A stretch of DNA of 64,000 bases, taken from Caldilineae bacterium. Lineage in GTDB: Bacteria; Chloroflexota; Anaerolineae; Epilineales; Epilineaceae. Location of the stretch: contig JACKBJ010000001.1 in assembly GCA_020634625.1 (NCBI GenBank), positions 287,389 to 351,388 on the forward strand, read 5' to 3'. The notes beneath the pieces were generated by a model. It was not told the origin of the DNA. It searched no databases and saw only the letters and a list, made by a program, of their open reading frames with translations. The position numbers and the translations under genes were made by a program. Shown here in pieces: positions 35,567 through 44,884 of this stretch (position 1 is the stretch's first letter; each line of letters begins with the position of its first letter).

Positions 35567-36999
35567 CTCCGGTGGAAGTCGATCCAAGCCGGGAGCACCG
35601 CTTCCAGCATCGGCTTGGGCGGCAGGAAGGCGATGCGCAGGTGCTGGCTGCCCGGGCGCTGTCCAAAACCGGATCCGTTGACCGTCGTCAAGCCGGTCGT
35701 CTCGAGCAGCTGCATGCAGTAGTCGAAGTCGCTGCTGCCGTCGGGCAGCCGGCCAAGACGTGGGAACAGGTACATCGCGCCGGTGCGGCCGAAGCACTCG
35801 ACGCCGGCCATCTGGTCGAAGGCCGCACGGATCATCGTGGCCTTGGCATGCAGGTCGTCGAGGATCTGCTGGCGCTCAGCAACGTAGCGCCGATGGGCCT
35901 CGCTGCCGGCCTCGGGCGGGTTGACCATCAGCCAGGTCAGGCACTGCCCGACCGTGTTGGAGCATAGCGCGACCGAAGCCTGCTTGGTCGCGACCTGGAC
36001 CAGGTTCTGCGTGCCTCCCGCAACCGGCGGCGGGTTGCGGATCTCCATGTAGCCGCCCCGATGACCGCATTCGCCGACGAAGCCCTTGGAGATGCTATGC
36101 AGGCTGACCAGGGGCACCGGCCGGTCGCCGACCCGCTGCGCGAAGGACACGAACCGCGCCCCGTAGACGTTCTCCTGGTAGACCTCGTCGGCGATGATCA
36201 GCAGCCCGTTCTCGGCCGCGAAGTCGACGATCTCGTCGACGCCGGCCTGGTCGAGGATCGCGCCGGTCGGATTGCCCGGGTTGATCGCCACGATCGCCTT
36301 GACACGGACGCCCTGGGCGCGCGCGGCCGCCAGCGAGGCCTCCAGCTCGGCACGATCGAGGCTCCAGCCTGCCTCCTCGTCCAGGTAGTAGTCGACCTGG
36401 ACGCCACCCACCTTGCGGATGGTGGCCGAATATAGCGGATATTGCGGGATCGGGATCATGATGCCGTCGCTGGGATCGGCGACCAGCATCTCGATGATCG
36501 AACGCGCGGCCTCGCTGGCCCCGTCGGTGAGGAAGATCTGGCCCGGATCGGCGAAGGGGCGTCCCCGCCCGTCGGCCCCGTCGCGCCGGTCGATGAAGGC
36601 CGCGATCGCCTCGCGCACGAAGACGGGTCCGGTCGAGTCGGTGTAGGCGCCCATGCCGCTCTCGAGCTGCCGCAGATAGTCCTCGGCCCGGGCCAGCAGC
36701 GACTCGTTCACCAGGTCGTCGGCCTCGACCCCGTCCAGCCGGCCCGCTTGCCAGAGTGCGTTCAAGCGACGCTCGCGCGCGATGCGGCCCGGGACCTCGA
36801 CCAGGCCCAGCAGCTGACGGAAGTAGGCCAGCGGCGGCTGGCCGAGCGCCTGGGGGTTGCCGATGTTGCAGGGGATGGTCGAGCGCCCCTGGCCCCGGAG
36901 CGCGGCGGCCCGCTGCGGAATCGGCCCGCGAACGGCGTACTCCATCGCGAGAATGTTCGGGTTGATCACGAGCTCGGGCAGCCGGGTCAGGGTCGACAT
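35551..36999 (-). CDS. Alanine aminotransferase-type PLP enzyme
   Basis: The 482-residue class I aminotransferase is of the eukaryote-like ALT/AlaT group. The opening NPNILAMEYAVRGPIPQRA corresponds to the ALT signature NPxVxxxEYAVRGPI. The PLP lysine is in SISKGFVGECGHRGGYME, close to the plant/animal GYYGECGxRGGY. INPGNPTGAI and ADEVYQENVY are also typical. It probably transfers the amino group between alanine and 2-oxoglutarate; related family members act on other 2-oxo acids. The start at 36999 has gagg 6 nt upstream. The gene converges with the THUMP gene and their 3' ends overlap by 16 nt. Confidence 0.92.
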   Translation of the reverse strand: MSTLTRLPELVINPNILAMEYAVRGPIPQRAAALRGQGRSTIPCNIGNPQALGQPPLAYFRQLLGLVEVPGRIARERRLNALWQAGRLDGVEADDLVNESLLARAEDYLRQLESGMGAYTDSTGPVFVREAIAAFIDRRDGADGRGRPFADPGQIFLTDGASEAARSIIEMLVADPSDGIMIPIPQYPLYSATIRKVGGVQVDYYLDEEAGWSLDRAELEASLAAARAQGVRVKAIVAINPGNPTGAILDQAGVDEIVDFAAENGLLIIADEVYQENVYGARFVSFAQRVGDRPVPLVSLHSISKGFVGECGHRGGYMEIRNPPPVAGGTQNLVQVATKQASVALCSNTVGQCLTWLMVNPPEAGSEAHRRYVAERQQILDDLHAKATMIRAAFDQMAGVECFGRTGAMYLFPRLGRLPDGSSDFDYCMQLLETTGLTTVNGSGFGQRPGSQHLRIAFLPPKPMLEAVLPAWIDFHRSYVGG

Positions 37000-37243
37000 G
37001 CGCATCCTCGTCTCGGAGCGGGCGCCTGGTATGACAGCGCGGCCCGATGGCCGCCGCCCCACGGCAACCCGCGCCCGGGCCGGTGGGACCGGTTTCAGAT
37101 GCTAGTCCAGACCCCGTCAGATGGCCAACCCTCGTTGCCGAGGCCGGGGCTCCGGATCGGCCGCGCGACGCTGTATACTTTCGCTCTCGCGCGGCGGTGG
37201 GCGCCGCGTGATGGAATGTCGTGTCGCCGCGAGGGAGTCGAGC

Positions 37244-38638
37244 ATGCACTATCACATCTGGACCATCGGCTGTCAGATGAACACCGCCGATAGTCAGCGT
37301 CTGGGCAGCGAGCTGGAACGCATGGGCTATCGGTGGACCGACGCGATCGAGTCGGCCGATGTGGTCGTGCTGAACACCTGCGTCGTGCGCCAGCAGGCCG
37401 AGGATCGCATCTATGGCCGGCTGGGCGGGCTGCGGCCGGTCAAGGAGGAGCGGCCCGACACGGTGATCGCCCTGATGGGCTGCCTGGTCGGCCACAAGCC
37501 GTCGGCCGCCCTTCGCCGACGCTTCCCCCAGGTGGACGTCTTCATCCCGCCCTCCGAGACGCTGCCGTTGACGGACTTCCTCGCTGCGCGGGCCATGGAC
37601 GAGGCCGCGCGGGAGCTGGAACGGGATCAGATCGCGGCCCGTTGGGCCGACCAGGATGCGGGCTCGCCGGTCTCGAACGGCGCCCTCATCCTGCCCGACC
37701 GCGAGCGGAGTCACAGCGTGAGCGCCCATGTCCCGGTGGTCTACGGCTGCAACTGGGTCTGCACCTTCTGCATCATCCCCTCGCGCCGCGGGCCCGAGCG
37801 CAGCCGGCCGATCGAGGAGATCGCGGCGCATGCCGAGAGCCTGGTCCAGCAAGGGCTGCGCGAGATCACCCTGCTGGGCCAGATCGTCGATCGCTACGGC
37901 TACGACTGGGGCGAGCACGACGCCATGCCGCGCCTGCTGCGCCGCCTGAACGCGATCGACGGCCTCGAACGCATCCGCTTCTTGACCAGCCACCCCAACT
38001 TCATGAGCGATGAGCTGCTGGACACCGTGGCCGAGCTGCCGAAGGTCATGGAGCACATCGAGGTCCCCTTCCAAGCCGGCGACGACGCGGTGCTCGCGCG
38101 CATGAAGCGCGGCTACACGGTCGACGACTATCGTCGGCTCGTCGAGCGGATCCGGCAGCGGATTCCGGGCGTGGCGATCCACACCGACATCATCGTGGGC
38201 TTCTGCGGCGAGTCAGAGCGGGCCTTCCAGGGCACCTACGATCTCCTGGCCGAGCTCGAGCTGGACAAGGCCCACATCGCCAAGTTCTCACCTCGGCCGG
38301 GCACCGTGGCCGACAAGCTCTGGGCCGACGACGTATCGAGTGACGAGAAGGAGCGCCGACGCAAGGCGCTCGACGACCTTCAGACCGAGGTCTGCACCCG
38401 GATCAACGCCAGCCATGTCGGTCGCGACGTCGAGGTGCTGGTCGAAGGGTCGGACCGCGGGCGGTGGCGCGCGCGCACGCGCACCAACAAGCTGGTCTAT
38501 TTCGAGGACCCTCGGCCGCTGCTCGGGCGGCTGGCCACGGTGCGCGTCACCTGGAGCGGCCCCTGGTCGATGATCGGGGAAGCCGTCGACCGCCCCCGGC
38601 CGATCGTCCACGAGCCGATCGCGCTCGAGCTCCGCTAG
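37244..38638 (+). CDS. MiaB-type tRNA methylthiotransferase
   Basis: The 464-residue radical-SAM methylthiotransferase has N-terminal UPF0004 cluster cysteines Cys10 (GCQMN), Cys46 (NTCVVRQQAEDR) and Cys80 (MGCLVGH). The radical-SAM cluster is Cys169-x3-Cys173-x2-Cys176 (GCNWVCTFC). A C-terminal TRAM-like RNA-binding domain (about 385-450) follows. The family adds a methylthio group to N6-isopentenyladenosine-37 of tRNA; RVRQQAEDR-type spacing favours MiaB over RimO. ATG 37244 was chosen for gaggga just upstream and because the iron-sulfur domain begins there. A TATACT at 37174-37179 could be its -10. Confidence 0.9.
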   Translation: MHYHIWTIGCQMNTADSQRLGSELERMGYRWTDAIESADVVVLNTCVVRQQAEDRIYGRLGGLRPVKEERPDTVIALMGCLVGHKPSAALRRRFPQVDVFIPPSETLPLTDFLAARAMDEAARELERDQIAARWADQDAGSPVSNGALILPDRERSHSVSAHVPVVYGCNWVCTFCIIPSRRGPERSRPIEEIAAHAESLVQQGLREITLLGQIVDRYGYDWGEHDAMPRLLRRLNAIDGLERIRFLTSHPNFMSDELLDTVAELPKVMEHIEVPFQAGDDAVLARMKRGYTVDDYRRLVERIRQRIPGVAIHTDIIVGFCGESERAFQGTYDLLAELELDKAHIAKFSPRPGTVADKLWADDVSSDEKERRRKALDDLQTEVCTRINASHVGRDVEVLVEGSDRGRWRARTRTNKLVYFEDPRPLLGRLATVRVTWSGPWSMIGEAVDRPRPIVHEPIALELR

Positions 38639-38664
38639 GTCGTCCGCCGATCCCGCGGCAACTG

Positions 38665-38694
38665 TTGACGGCCGGAGCGGGGCTCGCATATAGT
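38665..38694 (+). promoter_or_regulatory. Promoter TTGACG-18-TATAGT
   Basis: The -35 is at 38665-38670 and the -10 at 38689-38694. The transcript would begin near 38701, leaving a ~155-nt leader before the NYN gene. A 7-bp hairpin ggggtgg/ccacccc at 38697-38715 lies right at the expected 5' end. Confidence 0.6.
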
Positions 38695-38855
38695 ATGGGG
38701 TGGTTTTGCCACCCCATTCGGGCTATCTCCCATGGGTTGCCGGGGCGGGTCGAGGCACCGTGCTTCGTTCGGTGATCTTGGACGGACCCGTTCTTCGAAT
38801 TCGGTTGCCACGCCCCTCGACGCGCCATCCGTCCTGTTTGGAGGCTTCTCCGATT

Positions 38856-39731
38856 ATGTCAAATCAGCTCGAGGTTGGGCTGTTCGTCGATTTCGAGAAC
38901 ATCCGCTACAGCCTGCTGAACCACTTCGGACAAGAGCCCGATCCGGTGCTGCTGATGGAGAAGGCACGCAAGTACGGTCCGGTGGCCGTCGCCTACGCCT
39001 ATGCCGACTTCACGCAGCACCCGGCCATCTTCCGCCGGAAGCTCGAGGTCGCCGGGATCACCCCGCGCGACGTGCCGCGTCGGAGCCCGGACGTGGAGCA
39101 CAAGTCGAGCGCTGACATGGCGATGCTGATGGACATCATCGACTGCCTGCTCGACCGGCCGAACGTGAGCACGCTGGTGTTGATGACGGGCGACTCCGAC
39201 TTCATCCGCGTCACCGCCCGAGCCCGGCATCGCTTCGGCAAACAGGTCGTGATCGCCGGCGTGCCCGGCAGCGTCTCGGGCGACCTGGTCGAGAGCGCCG
39301 ATCTGTACGACCCGCTGCGCGACGACCATCCGCCGGCCGCGCAGATCGCCACCGGCGCTGCGTCGACGCCTCGCGTCCCGGCCGCCGAAGGCGTCACCCC
39401 CGACGACACTCGGCTCCTGCAGCTGATCCTCTGGCTCAACGAAAATCGCCCCTACATGACCTTCGGCTTCATACGATCGCATGCGCTGTCGCCCCACCAC
39501 AAGATGGGGTTCTCCGAGGATCAGGTGACCGACCTGCTCAGCGATCTCAAGGATCGTGCGATCCTGATCGAGAGCCAGCTCGAGTCGGACGACGGGCGCT
39601 CGCTGCGCACCTTGGAGCTGGATGTCGCGCATCCGGACGTGGTGGCGGCGGCGGCGCTCGAACGACCGAACTTCGAGGAGAGCACGGCGTCGGGGGGCCG
39701 GGGCCAGGCAGCGACGTCGACAGGAGGCTGA
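38856..39731 (+). CDS. NYN/PIN-fold protein (LabA/DUF88-like), probable RNase
   Basis: The 291-residue protein has an N-terminal NYN domain with acidic metal-site residues in VDFENIRY, SSADMAMLMDI and MTGDSDF, the layout of LabA-type ribonucleases. A second region (about 190-250, DTRLLQLILWLNENRPYMTF) looks like a winged-helix or LOTUS-like nucleic-acid-binding module. The tail is Gly/Ser-rich. It is predicted to cut or bind RNA; the target is unknown. The start at 38856 is preceded by ggagg 11 nt upstream, and the ~155-nt leader begins with a hairpin. Confidence 0.85.
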   Translation: MSNQLEVGLFVDFENIRYSLLNHFGQEPDPVLLMEKARKYGPVAVAYAYADFTQHPAIFRRKLEVAGITPRDVPRRSPDVEHKSSADMAMLMDIIDCLLDRPNVSTLVLMTGDSDFIRVTARARHRFGKQVVIAGVPGSVSGDLVESADLYDPLRDDHPPAAQIATGAASTPRVPAAEGVTPDDTRLLQLILWLNENRPYMTFGFIRSHALSPHHKMGFSEDQVTDLLSDLKDRAILIESQLESDDGRSLRTLELDVAHPDVVAAAALERPNFEESTASGGRGQAATSTGG

Positions 39732-39761
39732 GCCGTCGCATCCGGCGGTGGGACCGCTCGG

Positions 39762-39871
39762 ATCGCGTCGAGCCCCCGAGTCGGCGCCGCCCAATGGAAT
39801 CGCGTCGAGCCCCGATTCGGCGCCATCCTCGCGAACCGCGTCACCGGAGCCGCGATCCCCGACACGGCGCC
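39762..39871. repeat. Three degenerate ~26-nt direct repeats
   Basis: Copies at 39762-39788, 39799-39824 and 39848-39871 share the core (a)tcgcgtcgagcccc-ga-tcggcgcc. The first two are nearly identical; the third is more diverged. They lie between the 3' ends of the NYN gene and the convergent small membrane gene. No coding role is seen. Confidence 0.65.
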
Positions 39872-39885
39872 GCTGTCGCAGCCAC

Positions 39886-40230
39886 CTAGCCTGGGTTCGG
39901 GTCGCCGTCCCCGCGCTCGGCCAGGGCGCTCCCCGTTCCCTGGCGCAGCGCTCGCCAACCGGCCTTGAGCCCGGTCCAGGTGCTGAGCGCCTCGATCTGC
40001 GGATCCAGCACCTGCCGCGCCGATCGATCGACGATCGACCGACCGCTGTCCAGGCGACCGAGAATCCAGACCGCGATCTCCCGCGTCCTCCCGCGCGCCA
40101 GCTTGAGCCCTCGGCCCAGGAACCAGACGAGGACACAGGCCAGCACCAGGCCGAGGAAGAGCAGCAGCAGCAGGAAGCTGCCGGCCAGGTTCGCCAGGAT
40201 GTCGATGGTCTCGCGCATGGCGGGGGACAT
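39886..40230 (-). CDS. Small single-span membrane protein, unknown function
   Basis: The 114-residue protein has a strong transmembrane helix at about 12-38 (LLLLLFLGLVLACVLVWFLG) followed by a basic, soluble C-terminal part with RGRTREIAVWILGRLDSG. It has no recognisable domain. The start at 40230 has gagg nearby; MRETIDIL four codons later is an alternative. The DUF503 gene lies ~90 nt upstream in the same direction, so they may be co-transcribed. Confidence 0.65.
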   Translation of the reverse strand: MSPAMRETIDILANLAGSFLLLLLFLGLVLACVLVWFLGRGLKLARGRTREIAVWILGRLDSGRSIVDRSARQVLDPQIEALSTWTGLKAGWRALRQGTGSALAERGDGDPNPG

Positions 40231-40318
40231 GGAAACCGGCCTCTGGTGTCGCGCCGAGGTGCTCCGCGATTATGACAGCCTGGACGCGGCCGGCCAAGCC
40301 AACCCGGCCACCTCGGGC

Positions 40319-40609
40319 CTAGAACAGCTCGATCCGATGGTCGATCAGCTCGGCATCGATGCTCAGCTGCTCGATCGCGTCGATCGCCTGGTCGAGGATC
40401 GACTGGGCATGCCGCTCGCTGTTGGAGACGCAGGCTACGCCGAGCGTCAGGCGGGTCCAGGCATCCTGGCTGCCGACCTCTGCCACGGCGACGTTGAAGC
40501 GCTGGCGCAGCCGCGCCACGATCCGACGCGAGACGCTGCGCTTGTCCTTCAGCGATCGCGCGCCGGGTATCGCCAGATCCACCGTCGCCAGGCCCAGCAC
40601 CGTTCGCAA
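40319..40609 (-). CDS. DUF503 (YlxP-like) protein with TTG start
   Basis: The 96-residue protein matches DUF503 over almost its full length: VDLAIPGARSLKDKRSVSRRI, RFNVAVAEVGSQDAWTRLTLGV and SNSERHAQSILDQAID. In many bacteria this gene lies in the rbfA/infB ribosome-maturation region, but not here. It has no ATG. The TTG at 40609 has GGGAGG with 7-nt spacing and is preferred; the GTG at 40600 is too far from that site. Its exact role is unknown; ribosome-linked function is inference from other genomes. Confidence 0.88.
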   Translation of the reverse strand: MRTVLGLATVDLAIPGARSLKDKRSVSRRIVARLRQRFNVAVAEVGSQDAWTRLTLGVACVSNSERHAQSILDQAIDAIEQLSIDAELIDHRIELF

Positions 40610-40635
40610 GGCCGTCCCTCCCGCGCCGATTCCAC

Positions 40636-40641
40636 TATAAT
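40636..40641 (+). promoter_or_regulatory. Perfect -10 hexamer TATAAT
   Basis: TATAAT stands 57 nt before the FG-GAP gene and just upstream of the DUF503 start on the other strand. No good -35 was found at 16-18 nt. In such GC-rich DNA the perfect hexamer is notable. Confidence 0.4.
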
Positions 40642-40697
40642 CCGCTATGGGGCCGTCGATTCGACCCCAGCCATGATACACCTCCAGGAGCTGACCG

Positions 40698-42602
40698 ATG
40701 ACGCGTCGCCGACCGACCGGCCGGCCCCTGCGCGCCGCCGGGATCGGTCTTGGGCTTGTCGCCGGCCTCGCCGGTGCCGCCACCTGGGCTACCCGCGTCG
40801 ACCATCCTTCGACCACGTTGCAGGCGGCGCCGCGCCAGTCTGGGCGCGTCATCGACCTGGCCACGCAAGCGGACGTGCTGGTGGTTGGCGCGCCGCAGAA
40901 GGAGCAGCTCGGCAACGATCTGGCCATCGGCGACATCGACGGCGATCGGATTGCCGACGTCCTGGTGGGCGCGCACTGGTGGACCGGCGGCGGACGCAAC
41001 ATCATCGGCCGCGCCTACCTCTTGCTGGGCCGCGATGTCTGGCCGGCGCAGCTCGATCTGGCGCTGGCGGCCAATCGTAGCGCCGCCTACACCGGACGCG
41101 GCCTCGAGGCGCGGCTCGGCTCCTCGGTCGCGACCGGTGACATCGACGACGATGGGATCGACGACCTGATCCTGGCCTCGGTGCTGGCCGACCCGAGCGA
41201 CCCGGACGACCGCAATCGGCAGCTCGCCAATGCCGGCGCGGTGTACATCATGCTTGGCGGCAGCGCGATCGCGGGTGACGTCGACTTCCTGGGCGCCGAG
41301 CCGGACATCTACATCGCCGGCCGCAGCTCGAGCACCGAGGCCGACCGCATGGGCACCTATCTGGTGACGGGCGACTGGAACGACGACGGCCGGACCGATC
41401 TGGCCGTCTCGGCCGTCTTCCGCGATGGCTTCACGGGACGCGTCTACGGTTGGTGGGGGCCGATCCGGCGCGGGGAACGGATCGAGCTGCAGCGCGAGGA
41501 AGCCGACTTCACGATCGACGGCGACATGCCGAACGGCTTCTTCGGCGCCGCGATGGCCTCGGGGGATCTGAACGCCGACGGCATAGAGGACCTGGCGATC
41601 GCCGCGCTGGACGCGAACGCGGGCCCGGAGGGCGCTGGCGCGGTGCACGTCTTCTTCGGCGGCACCGCGTTCGGCACGCCGCGGCTGGCCAGCGACGCCA
41701 ACGCGACGGTCTTCGGCCGCAGTGGCATGGGCCTCGGCAGCGCCCTTTCGCCCGGCGGCTGCAGCTGCCGCGGGCAAGCGATCGCCATCGCCGACTGGAC
41801 CGGCGACGGCCGCGCCGACCTGGCCGCCGGCGCCACCTTGGACGATCTGCCGGGCGCCCTCAACGCCGGCAGCGCCATCCTGCTGGCCGGGCCGATCCCG
41901 AGCGGCTCCGTCGAGCTCGACACGCAACCGCACCTCAGGCTGACCACCGACGAACCCGGCGCCCGCTTCGGCTGGTCGCTCGCCGCGGGCGATCTCGACT
42001 GGGATTCGCAGGTCGATCTGCTGGTGGCCGCCCCCTATTCCAGCCCGCCCGACCGGCACAACAGCGGTCTCGTCTACGGCCTGCGGGGACCGCTGGCCGC
42101 CAGCGGCACGCTTACGGTGACGCTGGAGAGCGCCGATCTGGTGGTGCTCGGCTCGCAGGCCGAGCGCGGCACCGCCGGGATCACGGTCCGCATGGCCGAC
42201 ACCGACGGCGACGGTGCCCAGGACCTGCACGTCGGCATCCCCGACACCGCCCCGCTCGGGCGGCTCTCGGTCGGCGCCCTGTTCATCGTCCGCGGCCCGC
42301 TGCTGGTCCCGCCTGCCAGCCCGACGCCCGATCCGACGCCGCTGGACACCGCAACCGCCACGATCGGCGCGACCGCCACCCTGTCGGCGACCGCCGTCGT
42401 ATCGCCCACCGCCACCGTCTCGGCGACCGCCACCGTCAGCACCCCAGCGCCGCCCAGTCCGAGCCCGGCGGGCTCGACGACGCCCGAGCCCAGCCCGACA
42501 TCGGCGCCCGAGACGGCAAGCCCGCCGCCCGAGGCCAGCCCGACCGCGAGCCCGCCGCCGATACGGCGGCTCTGGCTGCCGGTCCTGGTCAAGCGCCGCT
42601 AA
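40698..42602 (+). CDS. Exported FG-GAP (integrin-like) repeat protein with L-P-x tail
   Basis: The 634-residue protein has a signal peptide at about 1-30 (Arg-rich n-region). Seven FG-GAP units follow, each with a calcium-binding loop, such as GDIDGDRIADVLVGA, GDIDDDGIDDLILAS, GDWNDDGRTDLAVSA and GDLNADGIEDLAIAA. A seven-bladed propeller as in integrin alpha chains is expected. A long linker of Ala, Thr, Pro and Ser (about 535-618) ends in RRLWLPVLVKRR at the very C-terminus. It is probably a surface adhesion or envelope protein. aggag lies 8 nt before the ATG. Confidence 0.9.
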   Translation: MTRRRPTGRPLRAAGIGLGLVAGLAGAATWATRVDHPSTTLQAAPRQSGRVIDLATQADVLVVGAPQKEQLGNDLAIGDIDGDRIADVLVGAHWWTGGGRNIIGRAYLLLGRDVWPAQLDLALAANRSAAYTGRGLEARLGSSVATGDIDDDGIDDLILASVLADPSDPDDRNRQLANAGAVYIMLGGSAIAGDVDFLGAEPDIYIAGRSSSTEADRMGTYLVTGDWNDDGRTDLAVSAVFRDGFTGRVYGWWGPIRRGERIELQREEADFTIDGDMPNGFFGAAMASGDLNADGIEDLAIAALDANAGPEGAGAVHVFFGGTAFGTPRLASDANATVFGRSGMGLGSALSPGGCSCRGQAIAIADWTGDGRADLAAGATLDDLPGALNAGSAILLAGPIPSGSVELDTQPHLRLTTDEPGARFGWSLAAGDLDWDSQVDLLVAAPYSSPPDRHNSGLVYGLRGPLAASGTLTVTLESADLVVLGSQAERGTAGITVRMADTDGDGAQDLHVGIPDTAPLGRLSVGALFIVRGPLLVPPASPTPDPTPLDTATATIGATATLSATAVVSPTATVSATATVSTPAPPSPSPAGSTTPEPSPTSAPETASPPPEASPTASPPPIRRLWLPVLVKRR

Positions 42603-42616
42603 GACCGGCCGGTGGC

Positions 42617-42646
42617 TTGTCGAACCGACCCGCTCACGGCTATGCT
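42617..42646 (+). promoter_or_regulatory. Promoter candidate TTGTCG-18-TATGCT
   Basis: The -35 is at 42617-42622 and the -10 at 42641-42646, about 43 nt before uvrB. No LexA/SOS box was recognised nearby. Confidence 0.45.
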
Positions 42647-42688
42647 TGCGGGTCGAACGTCCGTTCTCGCGCTTCGGGGAGTGCAGGC

Positions 42689-44722
42689 ATGCCGGATCTG
42701 AAGGTCGTCAGCCCCTTCCAGCCGGCCGGCGACCAGCCGGAAGCCATCGCGAAGATCGTCGCCGGTCTCGAGCGGGGGCTCAAGTACCAGACCCTGCTCG
42801 GCGCCACCGGCACCGGCAAGACCTACGTCATGTCGAAGGTCATCGAAGCGGTCAACCGACCGACCCTGGTCCTGGCGCACAACAAGACCCTGGCGGCGCA
42901 GCTGTACAGCGAGTTCCGCGACTTCTTCCCCGACAACGCGGTCGAGTACTTCGTCTCCTACTACGACTACTATCAGCCCGAAGCCTATATCCCGCGCACC
43001 GACACCTTCATCGAGAAGGATGCGCAGATCAACGAGGAGATCGATCGGCTGCGGCTGGCGGCCACCAGCGCGCTCTTCGAGCGCCGCGACGTGGTCATCG
43101 TGGCCAGCGTCTCGTGCATCTACGGGCTCGGATCGCCCGAGGACTACGGCCAGGTGGTGGTCGAGCTCGAGGTCGGAGCCATCCGCGATCGGACGCGGCT
43201 GCTGCGCCGCCTGGTCGAGATCCAGTATTCCCGCAACGACTACGAGCTGCGCCGGGGCACGTTCCGCGTACGGGGCGACACGCTCGAGATCCAGCCGGCC
43301 TACGAGGAGAACGCGTATCGCGTCGAGCTCTTCGGCGACGAGATCGAACGCATCACGCGGGTCGATTCGCTGACCGGAGAGGTGCTCGAGCAGCTGGACA
43401 AGCTGAACATCTATCCCGCGCGCCACTTCATGACGCCGCGTGAGAAGCTCGAGCGCGGCATCGAACGCATCGAAGCCGAGATGCAGGCTCGAGTGGCCGA
43501 GCTCGAGGCCGAAGGCAAGCTGATCGAGGCCCAGCGAATCCGCATGCGCAGTCAGTACGACCTTGAGATGATGCGCGAGCTGGGCTACTGCAACGGCATC
43601 GAGAACTACTCGCGCCCGATCGCCGGCCGCGAGGAAGGCGAGCCGCCCTGGACGCTCCTGGACTACTTCCCGGACGACTTCCTCATCGTGGTCGACGAGA
43701 GCCACGTGATGCTCCCGCAGATCGGCGCCATGTACAGCGGCGACCGATCGCGCAAGACGGTCCTGGTCGAGCATGGCTTCCGCCTGCCCTCGGCGCTCGA
43801 CAACCGTCCGCTGCGCTTCGAGGAGTGGGAGGCCCGGGTGCGCCAGGCCATCTTCACCTCGGCCACGCCGGCCGCCTACGAGCTGCAACACAGCCAGCAG
43901 GTGGTCGACCTGGTGATCCGACCGACCGGGCTGATCGACCCCGAGATCGAGATCCGACCCACCGAAGGCCAGGTGGACGACCTCGTGGCGCGCATCCGCG
44001 AGCGCATCGCCCTGGGCCAGCGGGCGCTGGTGACCACCTTGACCAAGCGCATGGCCGAGGACTTGAGCGAGTACCTCGGCGAGCTGGGCATCAAGGTGCA
44101 GTACCTGCACAGCGAGGTCGAGACCCTCGAGCGCATCGAGATCCTGCGCGACCTGCGCTTCGGCGTCTACGACGTGGTGGTGGGCATCAACCTGCTGCGC
44201 GAGGGTCTCGACCTGCCCGAGGTCAGCCTGGTGGCCATCCTCGACGCCGACAAGCAGGGCTTCCTGCGCTCGGCCACGTCGCTGATCCAGACCATCGGAC
44301 GCGCCGCACGCCACGTCGATGGCCGGGTGGTGATGTACGGCGACTCGGTGACGCCGGCCATGCGGGCCGCGATCGACGAGACCGAGCGCCGGCGCAGCAA
44401 GCAGATCGCCTACAACGAGGCCCACGGCATCACGCCGCGCAGCATCGTCAAGGAGGTCCACGACCTGACCCAGCGCGTCAAGCGCGTGGCCGAGGACAGC
44501 GCCGACTACGCCATCACGGTCGAACAGCTGCCGGTGGCCGAGCTGGATACCGTCATCCAGGGGCTCGAGGTGGAGATGAACAAGGCGGCCGAAGAGCTGG
44601 CCTTCGAGCGCGCCGCCTTGCTGCGCGACCAGATCTCCGAACTGCGCGAGACCCTGCGGCTGATCGACGCCCGTCCCGAGTGGGAGCGCCTGCGCGGCCG
44701 CCCGACCGGACCTCGGAACTAG
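42689..44722 (+). CDS. uvrB: Excinuclease ABC subunit B
   Basis: The 677-residue helicase-like damage-loading subunit of nucleotide excision repair acts with UvrA and UvrC. It has the Walker A GATGTGKT (about 39-46), beta-hairpin YYDYYQPEAYIPRTDTFIEKD, Walker B VVDESH and motif VI QTIGRAARH. A C-terminal UVR domain (about 625-665) binds UvrC. The start at 42689 gives MPDLKVVSPFQPAGDQP, the standard opening. It is a single-gene unit between the FG-GAP gene and the cytochrome c gene. Confidence 0.98.
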   Translation: MPDLKVVSPFQPAGDQPEAIAKIVAGLERGLKYQTLLGATGTGKTYVMSKVIEAVNRPTLVLAHNKTLAAQLYSEFRDFFPDNAVEYFVSYYDYYQPEAYIPRTDTFIEKDAQINEEIDRLRLAATSALFERRDVVIVASVSCIYGLGSPEDYGQVVVELEVGAIRDRTRLLRRLVEIQYSRNDYELRRGTFRVRGDTLEIQPAYEENAYRVELFGDEIERITRVDSLTGEVLEQLDKLNIYPARHFMTPREKLERGIERIEAEMQARVAELEAEGKLIEAQRIRMRSQYDLEMMRELGYCNGIENYSRPIAGREEGEPPWTLLDYFPDDFLIVVDESHVMLPQIGAMYSGDRSRKTVLVEHGFRLPSALDNRPLRFEEWEARVRQAIFTSATPAAYELQHSQQVVDLVIRPTGLIDPEIEIRPTEGQVDDLVARIRERIALGQRALVTTLTKRMAEDLSEYLGELGIKVQYLHSEVETLERIEILRDLRFGVYDVVVGINLLREGLDLPEVSLVAILDADKQGFLRSATSLIQTIGRAARHVDGRVVMYGDSVTPAMRAAIDETERRRSKQIAYNEAHGITPRSIVKEVHDLTQRVKRVAEDSADYAITVEQLPVAELDTVIQGLEVEMNKAAEELAFERAALLRDQISELRETLRLIDARPEWERLRGRPTGPRN

Positions 44723-44746
44723 GACCGGTTCGGGACCGCCGAGGGT

Positions 44747-44775
44747 TTGACAGCCCGAAGGTGGCGTCATAGAAT
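44747..44775 (+). promoter_or_regulatory. Near-consensus promoter TTGACA-17-TAGAAT
   Basis: A perfect -35 lies at 44747-44752 and the -10 TAGAAT at 44770-44775, with 17-nt spacing. It is the best match to the sigma-70 consensus in the window and drives the cytochrome c gene with a ~100-nt leader. Confidence 0.75.
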
Positions 44776-44884
44776 CGGCGGCGTCGGCCCGGCCCCGTCG
44801 GGCTGTTGTAGTTTGTCGAATCACCCCTAGCCGCGTCGCGTGGAGGCCCGCAAGCCCCCGCGTCAACCCGCGAGAGAGCGACAC

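Noticed and set aside
36095..38182. 695-residue minus-strand frame opposite the MiaB-type gene
   Set aside because: Shadow of the MiaB-type and aminotransferase genes.
42599..44884. 761-residue minus-strand frame opposite uvrB
   Set aside because: Mirror of uvrB codons; no independent features.
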